From: Fuscovulum ytuae
GTDB taxonomy: Bacteria > Pseudomonadota > Alphaproteobacteria > Rhodobacterales > Rhodobacteraceae
DNA: 64,000 nucleotides
Direction of reading: 5' to 3'
Assembly: GCF_029953595.1 (NCBI RefSeq)
Contig: NZ_CP124535.1
Coordinates: 868,001 to 932,000 of the forward strand
The stretch's first letter is position 1; each line of letters starts with the position of its first letter. Below are positions 8,782-17,420 of the stretch, one piece after another. Below the pieces are notes generated by a model. That model saw only the letters and a program-made list of their open reading frames with translations. It was not told the origin of the DNA and did no database searches. The position numbers were made by a program, and so were the translations under genes.

Positions 8782-9584
8782 AAGAAGCCTCCGGTATCCT
8801 TGCCGCCCGACTTCGCGATGCCGCGGCGGCGGAAGTATTCAGCGATTGCAAGAAGGGTGATAGACAGAAGAACAAGGATCGTCCCCAGCGCCATGATTGC
8901 GGGCACCTTGGCCGGGAAACGGAACTGGCCATAGATATAGACCGACAGCACCGTCTCGTTCCCGCCAAGGAAATAGGCGATGATGAATTCGTCCAGACTG
9001 ATCGTGAAACAGATCAGAAGGGATGAGATGATCCCCGGCATGACCAAAGGCAGGATGATCAGCCAAAAGGTGGAAAGCGGCGTCTCCCCCAGATCATAGG
9101 CCGCCTCTTCCAGCGACCGATCCAGCGATTGAAAGGCCGAAGACAGGATCGCCACGGCAAAGGGCGTGCAGATCAGCACATGGCCAAGGATGATGGTAAA
9201 GATCGACAATTCGATCCCCACCGCCAGCAGCACCACCAGCATCGACATGGCAACGATCATTTCGGGCAGCACAAGCGGCAGCATGATCAGCCCCATGATC
9301 CCCGTCTTGACCGGAAAGTTGAACCGTGTCGACGCCCGCGCCGCAAACAGCCCCAGCGTGGTGGACAGGACAGCAACCGAAATCGCGATGATGGCGGAAT
9401 TCCGCACCGCATTCCAAAGCGTCGTATCCTCCCACATCTCCTTGAACCAGGCCGTGGTAAAGCCTTGCAAAGGGAAGGCGATCACGCGGCTGTCGTTAAA
9501 GGCAAACATCGGCAACAGGACGATGGGCGCGTAAAGAAAGATCAGATAACCGATCGTATAGGCGCGAAAACCGGGCGATTTCAT
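8778..9584 (-). CDS. ABC importer permease, PotC-like
   Basis: 268 residues with six hydrophobic segments and the permease EAA loop (EEAAYDLGETPLSTFWLII), which contacts the ATPase. The N-terminus (AYTIGYLIFLYAPIVLLPMFAFNDSR) is typical of PotC-like subunits of polyamine importers. It overlaps the genes on both sides by 4 bases, so permease, permease and ATPase are translated as one coupled unit in the inner membrane. Confidence 0.88.
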   Translation of the reverse strand: MKSPGFRAYTIGYLIFLYAPIVLLPMFAFNDSRVIAFPLQGFTTAWFKEMWEDTTLWNAVRNSAIIAISVAVLSTTLGLFAARASTRFNFPVKTGIMGLIMLPLVLPEMIVAMSMLVVLLAVGIELSIFTIILGHVLICTPFAVAILSSAFQSLDRSLEEAAYDLGETPLSTFWLIILPLVMPGIISSLLICFTISLDEFIIAYFLGGNETVLSVYIYGQFRFPAKVPAIMALGTILVLLSITLLAIAEYFRRRGIAKSGGKDTGGFL

Positions 9585-10456
9585 TTCGCACCCCTCAGGA
9601 AACGGCGGTTCAGCAGCAGGAAGACCACGCTCACCAAGGCCACGACCAGCATCGCCGTCACCGCGATGGCCGACCCCAGCTCACGGTTGTTCTGTTTCAA
9701 AAGCGTGCTCTCGATCCGGTTCGCGATCATCGGCAGCTTGCCGCCCCCGATCAGGTCGGGCGTCACGTAATCGCCCACCGTCGGGATGAACACGATCAGC
9801 ACCGCCGCAATCACCCCCGGCATCGACAGGGGCAGCGTCACGCGGATAAAGGTCATGAACTGGCTTTCCCCCAGATCGCGCCCTGCCTCAAGGAAGGAGC
9901 GGTCGATCTTCTCCAACGCCACGAAGATGGGCAGGATGGCAAAAGGCGCATAGGCATGGGCCAGCGTCATCACCAGCGCGGGCACGTTATAGTTGATGGC
10001 CTGCAAAGGTTCATCAATCAGCCCAATGGACATCAGGCCCGAATTGATCACGCCGTTATAGCCAAGGATCACCTTCCACAGGAACACGCGGATCAGATAG
10101 CTCGTCCAGAACGGGATGGTGATCAGGAACAGCCACAGCGACTTGCGCTCAGGCTTCACGTAAAAGCTGACGAAATAGGCCACCGGATAGGCCAAAAGCA
10201 CCGTCACCAGCGTGACCGAGAAGGAAACCGTCAAGGACCGCATGATCAGCAACTGGTTGATCCGGTCCGACCAGACGGTTGCGTAATTGTCGATCCCGAA
10301 CCCGCCCTCTTCCAACGAAAGCGAATAAATCACCACCGTCAAAAGCGGCGCCGCAAGCAGCAACACCGCATAGATCAAGGTCGGGCTTACAAGAAGCAAG
10401 CCATTGGCCGCCTCTGATCGGCCTTGGCCGACCTTGCCTGTGCTGGTTGCCATCAT
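9581..10456 (-). CDS. ABC importer permease, PotB-like
   Basis: First gene of the three-gene importer operon. It has six hydrophobic segments and an EAA loop (LEAGRDLGESQFMTFIRV). The segment WLFLITIPFWTSYLIRVFLWK is characteristic of PotB-like permeases. The frame opens with a GTG at 10471, but AGGGGG lies just before two ATGs (10456, 10453); I take 10456, with 10453 equally possible. Together with the PotC-like subunit it forms the membrane channel. Confidence 0.87.
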   Translation of the reverse strand: MMATSTGKVGQGRSEAANGLLLVSPTLIYAVLLLAAPLLTVVIYSLSLEEGGFGIDNYATVWSDRINQLLIMRSLTVSFSVTLVTVLLAYPVAYFVSFYVKPERKSLWLFLITIPFWTSYLIRVFLWKVILGYNGVINSGLMSIGLIDEPLQAINYNVPALVMTLAHAYAPFAILPIFVALEKIDRSFLEAGRDLGESQFMTFIRVTLPLSMPGVIAAVLIVFIPTVGDYVTPDLIGGGKLPMIANRIESTLLKQNNRELGSAIAVTAMLVVALVSVVFLLLNRRFLRGAK

Positions 10457-10626
10457 GCCCCCTGTTGGCACGTGTTTCTTGGACTTTGATCAAATTTAGC
10501 CGCAACAAAAGCCGCAGCGCAAGTGACACCGGCCGACGAACGCGCGCCGGCCGGTCAATTGCATTGCAGATGCCTGAATTTCAAGCAGATTATTTCGAAG
10601 GATGGCTGGTCCGGGCGGGCCGGGGA

Positions 10627-10896
10627 TCAGCCCCCCACACGCTCGATCGAAATCGACCGTTTCTTCAACTCATCATACAGCGTCGGCAGCACCCGCAGCG
10701 ACCCCACCGCCGTGCGCAGCGCATCCGACAGCTTGCCGTCCTGCGGCTTGCCCGCAACGCGCCAGACCATGCGGCGGGCGACCCCGTCGTCATAGACGAT
10801 CTCTGTCGCGCCCGAACGCGATTGCCGGATACCAAGGAAATCCGCGCCACCATGCGGCGCATGAAAGAATGCCTGTTGTCCCATTTTCGGGTCCAT
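10627..10896 (-). CDS. Small conserved-looking protein of unknown function
   Basis: 89 residues, soluble, no signal peptide, mixed charge (IVYDDGVARRMVWRVAGKPQDGKLSDALRTAVGSL). The product looks like a folded protein, not an antisense shadow, and no better frame competes on the other strand. I do not know the family. A second ATG at 10884 is possible. It stands alone between the importer operon and the MocR regulator; a long inverted repeat lies about 130 bases upstream. Confidence 0.6.
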   Translation of the reverse strand: MDPKMGQQAFFHAPHGGADFLGIRQSRSGATEIVYDDGVARRMVWRVAGKPQDGKLSDALRTAVGSLRVLPTLYDELKKRSISIERVGG

Positions 10897-11027
10897 TTGT
10901 GAGTTGCTCGATTATTAATTGTAAAGATCGGCACGCGACCGCCTTGGGTCAAGCAAGACAGGATCAATCCCCACACAATCGCGAAATTCGGGACTTTCGC
11001 GCCACAGAATGGCCCCTTTACAGGTGG

Positions 11028-11061
11028 ATTGTGGCAAAGCCCTTCGCAAACTTGCCACAAT
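11028..11061. repeat. Perfect 10-bp inverted repeat
   Basis: ATTGTGGCAA (11028-11037) and TTGCCACAAT (11052-11061) are separated by 14 bases in the gap between the small gene and mocR-type gene. Without a U run on either side it looks more like a protein-binding site than a terminator. Confidence 0.5.
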
Positions 11062-11071
11062 CCCGCCGCAA

Positions 11072-12478
11072 TCACACGGCGGGCGGGTCATAAGGCGGGC
11101 GCGACAAGAGCCCCGCCAACTTCTCCATCGCCAGTGCGAACCGCTCTTCCGATATGTTTCCGGCCAAGGCGATCCGCACCGCATGGGGCGCGCGCCCGTG
11201 GATCAGGGCATATTCATCCGCCGACCGCACCAGAACTCCCTCCGCCTCGGCCATCCGGGTAAAGGTCGATGCCCGCCACCCCATCGGCAGGTTCAAAAAG
11301 GCAAAGCGCAATCCCGGCTGCCACAGCAGATCGAACCGCCCCAGATGGTTCACCATGATCCTGATCCGGGCATCCAGATCCTCGCTCACCTTGCGGCGGA
11401 TCTCCTGCGCGGCCCCGGTTTCGAACAGATGCAGGCACAATTCGCTGACCGGCTTGGCCAGCGCGAAAAACGCATGCTGCGCCGTCAACCGCCCCGTTTC
11501 CCCCATCCCCGACGGGCAGACGATATAGCCAAAACGCAGCGCCGCCGAGACGGTCTTCGACAGGCTGCCCACATGCCAGACCCGTTCTGGCGCAAGCGCC
11601 CGCAGGGACGGCCATTCGCTATCGGACAGCGTGTAGCAATCATCCTCGATGATCTGCAGATCAAAATGCCGGGCAATCGCGACGATCCGTTCCCGCCGCT
11701 CCGGCGTCAGCCGCGCCGTCGTGGGGTTCTGCGCCTCGGTCGTCAGGCACAGGACTTGCGCCCCGTGTCGCCGACAGGCCGCCTCCAGCGCTTCGGGGAT
11801 CATGCCGCGGTCATCCGTCTCGACCCCCACCACCTCGGCCCGCGCCAGACGCGCGGCATGGCGAAAGCCGGGATAGGCCAGTTCCTCGGTCAGAACGACA
11901 GGCCGATCCCCACGCAGACAGCACAGGAAAATCAGGCTGATGGCATTCTGCCCCCCCGCCGTCAGTGCGATATCGTCAAGGTCGATCTTGCCCAGATTGC
12001 GATCCGCCAGCCAATCGCACAGGGCACGCCGCAAGGGAAGTTCCCCCCGCTGGGTCGGATAGTCGATCCAGTCATCGGTCAAATTCGCCAGACTGTCGCG
12101 CAGCGCCTCGGCAAAGGCCTGCATCTGCCCCACATCCGGCAGGCGCGGCGCGCGCAAGTCGATCCGCCCGTTGATCTGATCGGGTTCCCGCTCCAAAAGC
12201 AGGGGCTGGGTCGGGCCAAGGCGCGGCGCGCGGGCCGCAACAAAGGTGCCGCGCCCCACCGTCGCCGCAAGCAACCCCTCTTGCGTGGCCAGCGCATAAG
12301 CCCGCGACACCGTCCCCGGCGTGACCCCAAGCCCCCAAGCCAGATCGCGCACGGTGGGCAGCTGCGCCCCTTCGGCCAATTCGCCCGACCGGATCGCCTC
12401 ACGCAGGGCGCGCGACAGGGCCAGATATTTAGGGCCGGGATAGGCCGCAAGGTCGGGCTTCCATATTGTGTCAGTCAC
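11072..12478 (-). CDS. MocR-type regulator: GntR DNA-binding domain fused to PLP aminotransferase fold
   Basis: 468 residues. An N-terminal GntR winged helix (PKYLALSRALREAIRSGEL... LPTVRDLAWGLGVTPGTVSRAY, about 16-61) leads into an aminotransferase-like domain. The PLP lysine is Lys308 (GSLSKTVSA) and the pyridine-binding Asp lies in IIEDDCY (276-282). MocR proteins use PLP as a sensor to control genes for pyridoxal, taurine, GABA or amino-acid metabolism. The target is unknown; the divergent gene and a clear GT..AC palindrome in the shared promoter region suggest local or autoregulation. Confidence 0.92.
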   Translation of the reverse strand: MTDTIWKPDLAAYPGPKYLALSRALREAIRSGELAEGAQLPTVRDLAWGLGVTPGTVSRAYALATQEGLLAATVGRGTFVAARAPRLGPTQPLLLEREPDQINGRIDLRAPRLPDVGQMQAFAEALRDSLANLTDDWIDYPTQRGELPLRRALCDWLADRNLGKIDLDDIALTAGGQNAISLIFLCCLRGDRPVVLTEELAYPGFRHAARLARAEVVGVETDDRGMIPEALEAACRRHGAQVLCLTTEAQNPTTARLTPERRERIVAIARHFDLQIIEDDCYTLSDSEWPSLRALAPERVWHVGSLSKTVSAALRFGYIVCPSGMGETGRLTAQHAFFALAKPVSELCLHLFETGAAQEIRRKVSEDLDARIRIMVNHLGRFDLLWQPGLRFAFLNLPMGWRASTFTRMAEAEGVLVRSADEYALIHGRAPHAVRIALAGNISEERFALAMEKLAGLLSRPPYDPPAV

Positions 12479-12508
12479 AATGTTCCTCTGGCCGGGGCGC
12501 TTTGTCTA

Positions 12509-12554
12509 TTGTATCAATAATTCATAGCAACACAGACACTTTGTATCAATACAA
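12509..12554. promoter_or_regulatory. Predicted GntR/MocR operator pair
   Basis: TTGTATCAATA occurs twice in the same direction (12509-12519 and 12541-12551), start to start 32 bp, about three helical turns. The second copy extends to TTGTATCAATACAA, a perfect 6-2-6 palindrome with the GT...AC pattern of GntR-family sites. It lies between the divergent MocR-type and DUF1127 genes and ends just before the latter's ribosome site. Confidence 0.55.
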
Positions 12555-12569
12555 AAAAGGATGCTGAAA

Positions 12570-12782
12570 ATGACCGCCCGCGCCCTGCCCCGCGCCATCC
12601 CCACCAGCCTGCCGCCGCTGTCGCGTCTGCTCGTGTCGGTCGCGCTGCTTTTGGCTGCGTGGGAACAGCGTCGTAACAGCCGCAGCGCCCTAACCCGGCT
12701 CGATGACCACATCCTCCGCGATATCGGCCTCACGCCCGATCAGGCGCAGTCTGAGGGCACGAAACCCTTTTGGCGGGACTGA
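12570..12782 (+). CDS. DUF1127-domain small protein
   Basis: A 70-residue protein with a hydrophobic stretch (LSRLLVSVALLLAAW) and the basic DUF1127 motif (RRNSRSALTRLDDHILRDIGLT). Small DUF1127 proteins of alphaproteobacteria have been tied to RNA binding, phosphate or stress responses; the role here is unknown. AAGG is placed well for the ATG at 12570 and too close for the one at 12561. Its promoter lies in the MocR operator region, so it may be a MocR target. Confidence 0.82.
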   Translation: MTARALPRAIPTSLPPLSRLLVSVALLLAAWEQRRNSRSALTRLDDHILRDIGLTPDQAQSEGTKPFWRD

Positions 12783-12809
12783 TCCCCCCCGCCACCGCTC
12801 CCCTGACTT

Positions 12810-12836
12810 GGCCGGGTTCGCCCCGGCCTTCTTTTT
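12810..12836 (+). terminator. Terminator of the DUF1127 gene
   Basis: GGCCGGG, loop TTCGC, CCCGGCC then TTCTTTTTT. Confidence 0.85.
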
Positions 12837-12845
12837 TGGCCGCAC

Positions 12846-12876
12846 AATAAGAAAGCGGCGGGCCAAGACCCGCCGC
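12846..12876 (-). terminator. Terminator of the small exported protein gene
   Basis: Read on the minus strand: GCGGCGGG, loop TCTTGG, CCCGCCGC, then TTTCTTATT. It stands back to back with the DUF1127 terminator. Confidence 0.8.
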
Positions 12877-12903
12877 CTTCCACATCTGCATTCAAGGACC
12901 TGA

Positions 12904-13137
12904 TCAGCCGTTGATCAGAATCGACCGGATCTGCGCCGCCGCATCCCCCTGATCGCCGTGGACCGCATTCGCGATGGCCAAGGCTTGGGCTTCGGTCAGG
13001 TTGTCCAGATCGGCATTCGGCACCAAAGCGCGCGCTTCGATCTTGATCGACAGCGGCAGTTCCGCATCCATGTTCATCGCAAAAGAGGCCGTCGACGCAG
13101 CAGCCATCAGGGCAGAGGCGAGAAGAAGCTTTTTCAT
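12904..13137 (-). CDS. Small exported protein of unknown function
   Basis: 77 residues: MKKLLLASALMAAASTASFA is a clear signal peptide. The ~57-residue mature protein contains LPLSIKIEARALVPNADLDNL and NLTEAQALAIANAV. It has no cysteine or membrane segment, so it should be free in the periplasm. A longer frame starting at 13191 exists, but the signal peptide and AGAGAGA ribosome site fix the start at 13137. Function unknown; single-gene unit with its own terminator. Confidence 0.75.
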   Translation of the reverse strand: MKKLLLASALMAAASTASFAMNMDAELPLSIKIEARALVPNADLDNLTEAQALAIANAVHGDQGDAAAQIRSILING

Positions 13138-13473
13138 GATATGTCTCTCTTTCAACAGTGGTTCAGGGTGTTTCTTGCCCGATCTGGGCAACGGGTCCCG
13201 TTTCGCCCCGGTGAGACAGAGATGGCACTTCGCCTTGTCTTTGAAAAATCACAAGAAAATCGCACCGTCTCACGCAGATTTGGGCCTTGTGAATGAAACT
13301 TAATGATACCCCCGTTTTGGCCTCAAAACCCACCGCAAACCCAGCGAAAGTTAATCTTTATTGCCAATAGCCAGTCACGCGACGGTGAAAGGCAGGTGAC
13401 CAAGGCACCGTTTCGGCCCTCTGCGCCAAACCTGTGCGCAGATGCACATTGTGCCGAAACCCCGACAAAGCAA
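13138..13473. other. Intergenic stretch without a gene
   Basis: 336 bases between the small exported protein and the rpsI terminator. It must hold the promoter of the minus-strand small gene, but I see no convincing -35/-10 pair, repeat or RNA. The short frames here are not supported. Confidence 0.5.
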
Positions 13474-13498
13474 AAGGCCCGCCACAAGGGCGGGCCTT
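13474..13498 (-). terminator. Terminator of the rplM-rpsI operon
   Basis: On the minus strand AAGGCCCGCC, loop CTTGT, GGCGGGCCTT followed by TTGC; 10-bp stem 18 bases after the rpsI stop. Confidence 0.88.
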
Positions 13499-13516
13499 CC
13501 ACAAAAGACAACCAGA

Positions 13517-14008
13517 TCAGCGCTTGGAGAACTGGAAGGACCGACGCGCCTTGCGCTTGCCGTATTTCTTCCGTTCCACCACGCGGCTGTCGCGGGTCAG
13601 GAACCCTGCGGCCTTCAGCGCGGGGCGCAGGCTCGGTTCATAAAGCTGCAGCGCTTTCGAGATGCCGTGCTTCACCGCCCCGGCCTGACCGGAAAGACCG
13701 CCGCCCGCCACCGTGGCGTACACGTCGAACTGGCCTTCCACATTGGCGATCTGGAAGGGCTGCTTCAGGATCATCTGCAGCACGGGACGCGCGAAATAGG
13801 CCGCCATCTCCTTGCCATTCACCACAACCTTGCCCGAACCCGGCTTCACCCAGACGCGGGCGACCGCATCCTTGCGCTTGCCCGTGGCATAGGACCGACC
13901 CAGCGCATCGCGCACGGGTGCCTTGGGCGCAGCGGCTTCTGCAGCGGCGGGCGCGGCGGACCCGGCAACGGCCGATTTCAGATCGTCGAGAGATTTGATG
14001 TCGGCCAT
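13517..14008 (-). CDS. rpsI: 30S ribosomal protein S9
   Basis: 163 residues. The conserved S9 core ([21 protein letters not shown]... [16 protein letters not shown]) occupies the last ~127 residues. It ends in the basic tail that reaches the tRNA in the P site. It is preceded by an Ala-rich extension of ~35 residues common in alphaproteobacteria. Second gene of the rplM-rpsI operon, two bases after the rplM stop. Confidence 0.98.
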   Translation of the reverse strand: MADIKSLDDLKSAVAGSAAPAAAEAAAPKAPVRDALGRSYATGKRKDAVARVWVKPGSGKVVVNGKEMAAYFARPVLQMILKQPFQIANVEGQFDVYATVAGGGLSGQAGAVKHGISKALQLYEPSLRPALKAAGFLTRDSRVVERKKYGKRKARRSFQFSKR

Positions 14009-14010
14009 GA

Positions 14011-14475
14011 TCAGGCGCTCCGCGTGTTCTTCGGGTTCAGGGCCTTCAGGTCCAGAACGGTGGGCTGCTGGGCTTCGTGCGGATGGGCGGCACCCGCATA
14101 GACGCGCAGGTTGGTCATCTGCTGACGGCCCAGACGGTTGCGGGTGATCATCCGTTCGACGGCCTTGATCACCACACGCTCGGGGTGGTTGCCCTCCAGC
14201 ACCTGACGGGCGGTGCGGCTCTTGATGCCGCCCGGATGCCCGGTGTGCCAGTAATAGACCTTGTCGTTGCGCTTGTTGCCGGTCATCTGGATCTTGTCGG
14301 CGTTGATCACGATGACATTGTCACCCATGTCCATATGGGGGGTGAAGGTCGGCTTGTTCTTGCCGCGCAGGATATTGGCGACGATCGTGGCGAGGCGGCC
14401 CAGAACGATGCCCTCGGCATCGATCAGGATCCACTTCTTCTCGATGTCCGCCGGCGTAGCCGTGAAGGTTTTCAT
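14011..14475 (-). CDS. rplM: 50S ribosomal protein L13
   Basis: 154 residues of full-length L13: [25 protein letters not shown] near the N-terminus, then [18 protein letters not shown] and [10 protein letters not shown]-like segments. It binds 23S rRNA early in large-subunit assembly. First gene of the operon with rpsI; its leader of about 100 bases may carry L13 autoregulation, though I see no certain structure. Confidence 0.98.
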   Translation of the reverse strand: MKTFTATPADIEKKWILIDAEGIVLGRLATIVANILRGKNKPTFTPHMDMGDNVIVINADKIQMTGNKRNDKVYYWHTGHPGGIKSRTARQVLEGNHPERVVIKAVERMITRNRLGRQQMTNLRVYAGAAHPHEAQQPTVLDLKALNPKNTRSA

Positions 14476-14623
14476 CTCGAACCCTGTGAATTGAAGCGGG
14501 GGCGAACCCCCGGAATCTCGGATGGCGGCTTATCGCGTAAGGGCTGCATCGGGTCAAGTGTCACGGAAAACAAATAATGACGCCAAAACAATATGTTACA
14601 AAATCGGTATTATATTACCCCAT

Positions 14624-15406
14624 TCAACGCAGCTTCGGCGGACGCGCCGGATCGGTTCCGGGCGCCGCGGGTGCGGGCCGTTCGGGCCGCACCGGCACGG
14701 GCAGATCAAACTGCCGCCCCACCCGCGCCACCTGCCCCGCCACGGGATCGCTGCCAACCAGAAAGACCACGTCGATCATCCCCGCCTCCACCCCCGAAAA
14801 GGCCAGCGCCTCGCGGATGGCGCGCGCAAGCGCGGCCTCGGCCCCCTCTGCGGCATCGATGAAGGCCATCAGATGCCCCTTCGCGCCCCCCTGATAGCGC
14901 ACCGCCACCAGAAAGGCCGCCGCAGCCAACCCCCCCGCCCGCGCGAGCTTCCCCGTCACTGCCTCGATCAGCCGTTCCGGCAAATCCCCCGGCGCGTAAA
15001 AGGCCACAGGCCGCGCCTCCACCTCTTCCGGGGCGGTCTCCAGCATCCCCGACAACCATTCCAAAGCCTCAGGCGGCAGGATCATCTGCGATGGTGCCAC
15101 GCCCAGATTGACGCCCAACCCCACGCCCTGCCCCGCCAGAACCTGCGCGATCACCCGTCCCGGCAGGGCCGCATAGGGCGCGATGCCCCCGGTGAATTCG
15201 GCCATCCGCTCTTCCAGATCAAAGATCAGGACGACGGGGCCATCCTCCAGCGGAAAGATGCGGGGTTTCAGATCGCTCCCCACCGCCTCTTCCTCCAAAA
15301 GCAAAAAGAACTCCCCATCCGCCAGACAGCCGAAGAACCGCAGGCGATCCGCCTCATCGGCCCCGTCTCGTTCCATCGCGGCATGGGCGGCGTCTAGGGG
15401 CGTCAT
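14624..15406 (-). CDS. SseB-family protein
   Basis: 260 residues. The N-terminal part (FFGCLADGEFFLLLEEE; PVVLIFDLEERMAEFTGG) matches the SseB N-terminal domain. The second half holds a SseB-C-like fold ending in a Pro/Ala-rich tail. SseB in E. coli is linked to serine sensitivity and rhodanese control, but no precise biochemical role is known. The frame overlaps the glycosylase gene upstream by 4 bases, so the two are translationally coupled; why a DNA repair gene is paired with it is unclear. Confidence 0.8.
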   Translation of the reverse strand: MTPLDAAHAAMERDGADEADRLRFFGCLADGEFFLLLEEEAVGSDLKPRIFPLEDGPVVLIFDLEERMAEFTGGIAPYAALPGRVIAQVLAGQGVGLGVNLGVAPSQMILPPEALEWLSGMLETAPEEVEARPVAFYAPGDLPERLIEAVTGKLARAGGLAAAAFLVAVRYQGGAKGHLMAFIDAAEGAEAALARAIREALAFSGVEAGMIDVVFLVGSDPVAGQVARVGRQFDLPVPVRPERPAPAAPGTDPARPPKLR

Positions 15407-16014
15407 ACGGTATCCTCCATCAGGGCGCGGATGCGGTGGCGCAGGGCGGGAACCACCTCCGCCTCAAACCACGGGTTGCGCTTCAGCCACCCGGTATTGC
15501 GCCAAGACGGATGCGGCAAGGGCCAGACGCCCTGTTCCGCATGGCTGCGCCAGTCTGCCACGCGCCCCGCAACCGGCCCCTTGCCCAAATGCCAGCCCTG
15601 CGCCGCCCCGCCAATGGCCAGCGTCAGCCGCACCTCCGGCAACGAGGCCACCACCCTGTCCCGCCATGTCCGCGCGCAAATCGGAGGTGGCGGCAGATCC
15701 GCCCCCTTGCCGTCGTAGCCCGGAAAGCAAAAGGCCATCGGCGCGATGGCCACGCGCGTCTGGTCATAGAACTCGGCCTCCGACAACCCGCACCACGCCC
15801 GCAGCCGATCCCCCGACGCATCGGAAAAGGGCCGACCCGAGGCATGCACCCGCGCCCCCGGCGCCTGCCCCGCGATCAACAGCCGCGCGCCGGGGCGGAA
15901 CCAGACGACAGGCCGCGGCGCATGCGCGGTCGCCGTCGCGGCAAAGCGGTCGGCACAAATCCTGCAAGCGCGGATCTGTTCGGCAAGCGCTGCGGCAGAA
16001 AGGGCGTTGGTCAT
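15403..16014 (-). CDS. Uracil-DNA glycosylase family protein
   Basis: 203 residues. The nucleotide-pocket motif GQAPGARVHASGRPFSD (about 49-65) and the DNA-intercalation motif HPSWRNT (near 170) define the family 4/5-like uracil-DNA glycosylase fold. The N-terminal Cys-rich stretch (ACRICADRF) is reminiscent of iron-sulfur families but seems too short for a full cluster set. It probably removes uracil or deaminated bases. The start was placed at 16014 (MTNALSAA); the longer frame adds a Pro/Arg tail of poor quality. Confidence 0.85.
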   Translation of the reverse strand: MTNALSAAALAEQIRACRICADRFAATATAHAPRPVVWFRPGARLLIAGQAPGARVHASGRPFSDASGDRLRAWCGLSEAEFYDQTRVAIAPMAFCFPGYDGKGADLPPPPICARTWRDRVVASLPEVRLTLAIGGAAQGWHLGKGPVAGRVADWRSHAEQGVWPLPHPSWRNTGWLKRNPWFEAEVVPALRHRIRALMEDTV

Positions 16015-16180
16015 GGTTGGTTCGATCGGGGTCCGGGGCGGCGCAAAACGGGCGGGCAAAGGATGGGGCCGTCATGGCGCCGAGGCAACACCCCGCCCCA
16101 ACCCTGCTTCACATATCTTGCAGCAGGCCCCGGCTGCGCATAGGCCCAACGCATGGCCCGCTGCCACGGGAGCTGCGAGA

Positions 16181-17392
16181 ATGTACCGCGTATCCCCTTT
16201 CGTGCGACGTTTTGCTTGGGCGCTTTTGGGCGGCGTCGGGATTGCGACGCTTTGGGTGAACCTCTCGCCCGCAACCTATTACGATGCGGTGGAATTCCGC
16301 CTGCTTGATCTTGCCAAACCGGCATGGATCGCGGGCGACGACCTTGTCGTGACACCGATGTTCGTGGCCTCGGACCTGTTGATGGCCTTCTTTTTGTTCT
16401 TCGTCGGCAAGGAGTTGTGGGAAGCGCTGATCCTTTCTCGCGGGGCCTTGGCTGGGCGGCGCGCGCTTTTGCCGATGGGTGCGGCGCTTGGGGCGGCTTT
16501 GGGTGCGGTGGCGCTCTGGTGGCTGCATACGGCGCTTTATGCCACAAGCGAATGGGTGCCCGCCGGGACGGGCTGGCCGCTGCCCATCGGATCGGACATC
16601 GTTATCGGCTATGTCGTGGGGCGGGCCGTCTTTGGCGCGGGCCATCCGGCGCTGCATCTGCTGCTCTTGCTGACCATCGCGTCAAATGTCATCGGCATCA
16701 CCCTTCTCGGTCTCGTCTATCCCTATGCCGGGCTGCAACTTCTGTGGCTGGCCCTGCCCCTTGCCGCCTCCTTCGCCGTCTGGCGCTTTCATGGCCGCTT
16801 TGTCGGGCAAGGGGCGACCGAACTCGCCCGTCGCCGGGGCCTTGCGCTCTGGCCCTATCTTCTGGCCGGCGCAGCAAGTTGGTTTGGCGTCGTGGCGGCG
16901 GGCCTGCCCGGTGCGCTTGGCCTTTTGCCGATCATCCCCGCCATCCCCCATGCCGACCGCGCCTTCGGCCTGTTTGCCGAGGCGGAAGAGTTTCTGACAG
17001 ACCCGCTCAACCGTCTGGCCCATCTCATGGTGCGCCCCCTGTCGGTCGTCCTCTTCCTCTTCGGGATCACACGTGGCGGGGTGGACCTCGCCGCGTTCGG
17101 CCCCACCACCGCCTCGGTCCTTGCCGCCATGTGGGTGGGCAAACCCGCAGGCCTTGTTGCGGGCGCCCTGCTCGCTGCGCGCCTCTTCCGCCTGCCCATG
17201 CCCGCAGGCGTGCGCATCCGCGATATTGTCCTTGTGGCCGTCATCTCGGGCATCGGCTTTACCGCCCCCGTCCTCGCGCTTGACAGCGCGCTGCCCGGTG
17301 GCGCCATGGCCGAGGCGGCGCGCCTTGGCCTCGCCCTCTCGCTCTTGGCCGCTCCCCTCGCGCTGCTCTTGGCGCGCTTCATGCAACGTTAG
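16181..17392 (+). CDS. NhaA-like membrane protein lacking the twin aspartates
   Basis: 403 residues with about eleven membrane segments and clear NhaA homology throughout: DLLMAFFLFFVGKELWE, PIGSDIVIGYVVG, AAMWVGKPAGLVAGALLA, ISGIGFTAP. E. coli NhaA needs Asp133, Asp163, Asp164 and Lys300. Here Asp133 (Asp139) and Lys300 (Lys321) are kept, but the IIDDLGA motif reads IASNVIG, with Ser168-Asn169 in place of the two aspartates. It may therefore carry another ion or use a different coupling, so calling it a Na+/H+ antiporter would be premature. The GTG at 16007 only extends it into the glycosylase gene; the ATG at 16181 follows a purine-rich stretch. Confidence 0.85.
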   Translation: MYRVSPFVRRFAWALLGGVGIATLWVNLSPATYYDAVEFRLLDLAKPAWIAGDDLVVTPMFVASDLLMAFFLFFVGKELWEALILSRGALAGRRALLPMGAALGAALGAVALWWLHTALYATSEWVPAGTGWPLPIGSDIVIGYVVGRAVFGAGHPALHLLLLLTIASNVIGITLLGLVYPYAGLQLLWLALPLAASFAVWRFHGRFVGQGATELARRRGLALWPYLLAGAASWFGVVAAGLPGALGLLPIIPAIPHADRAFGLFAEAEEFLTDPLNRLAHLMVRPLSVVLFLFGITRGGVDLAAFGPTTASVLAAMWVGKPAGLVAGALLAARLFRLPMPAGVRIRDIVLVAVISGIGFTAPVLALDSALPGGAMAEAARLGLALSLLAAPLALLLARFMQR

Positions 17393-17420
17393 CGAAACAG
17401 TGAAAGGATTCCTTGGCCCA

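Noticed and set aside
11009-12520. Plus-strand frame of 503 codons opposite the MocR regulator
   Set aside because: Arg/Pro/Gln-rich low-complexity product; the minus strand encodes a complete regulator with PLP lysine and winged helix.
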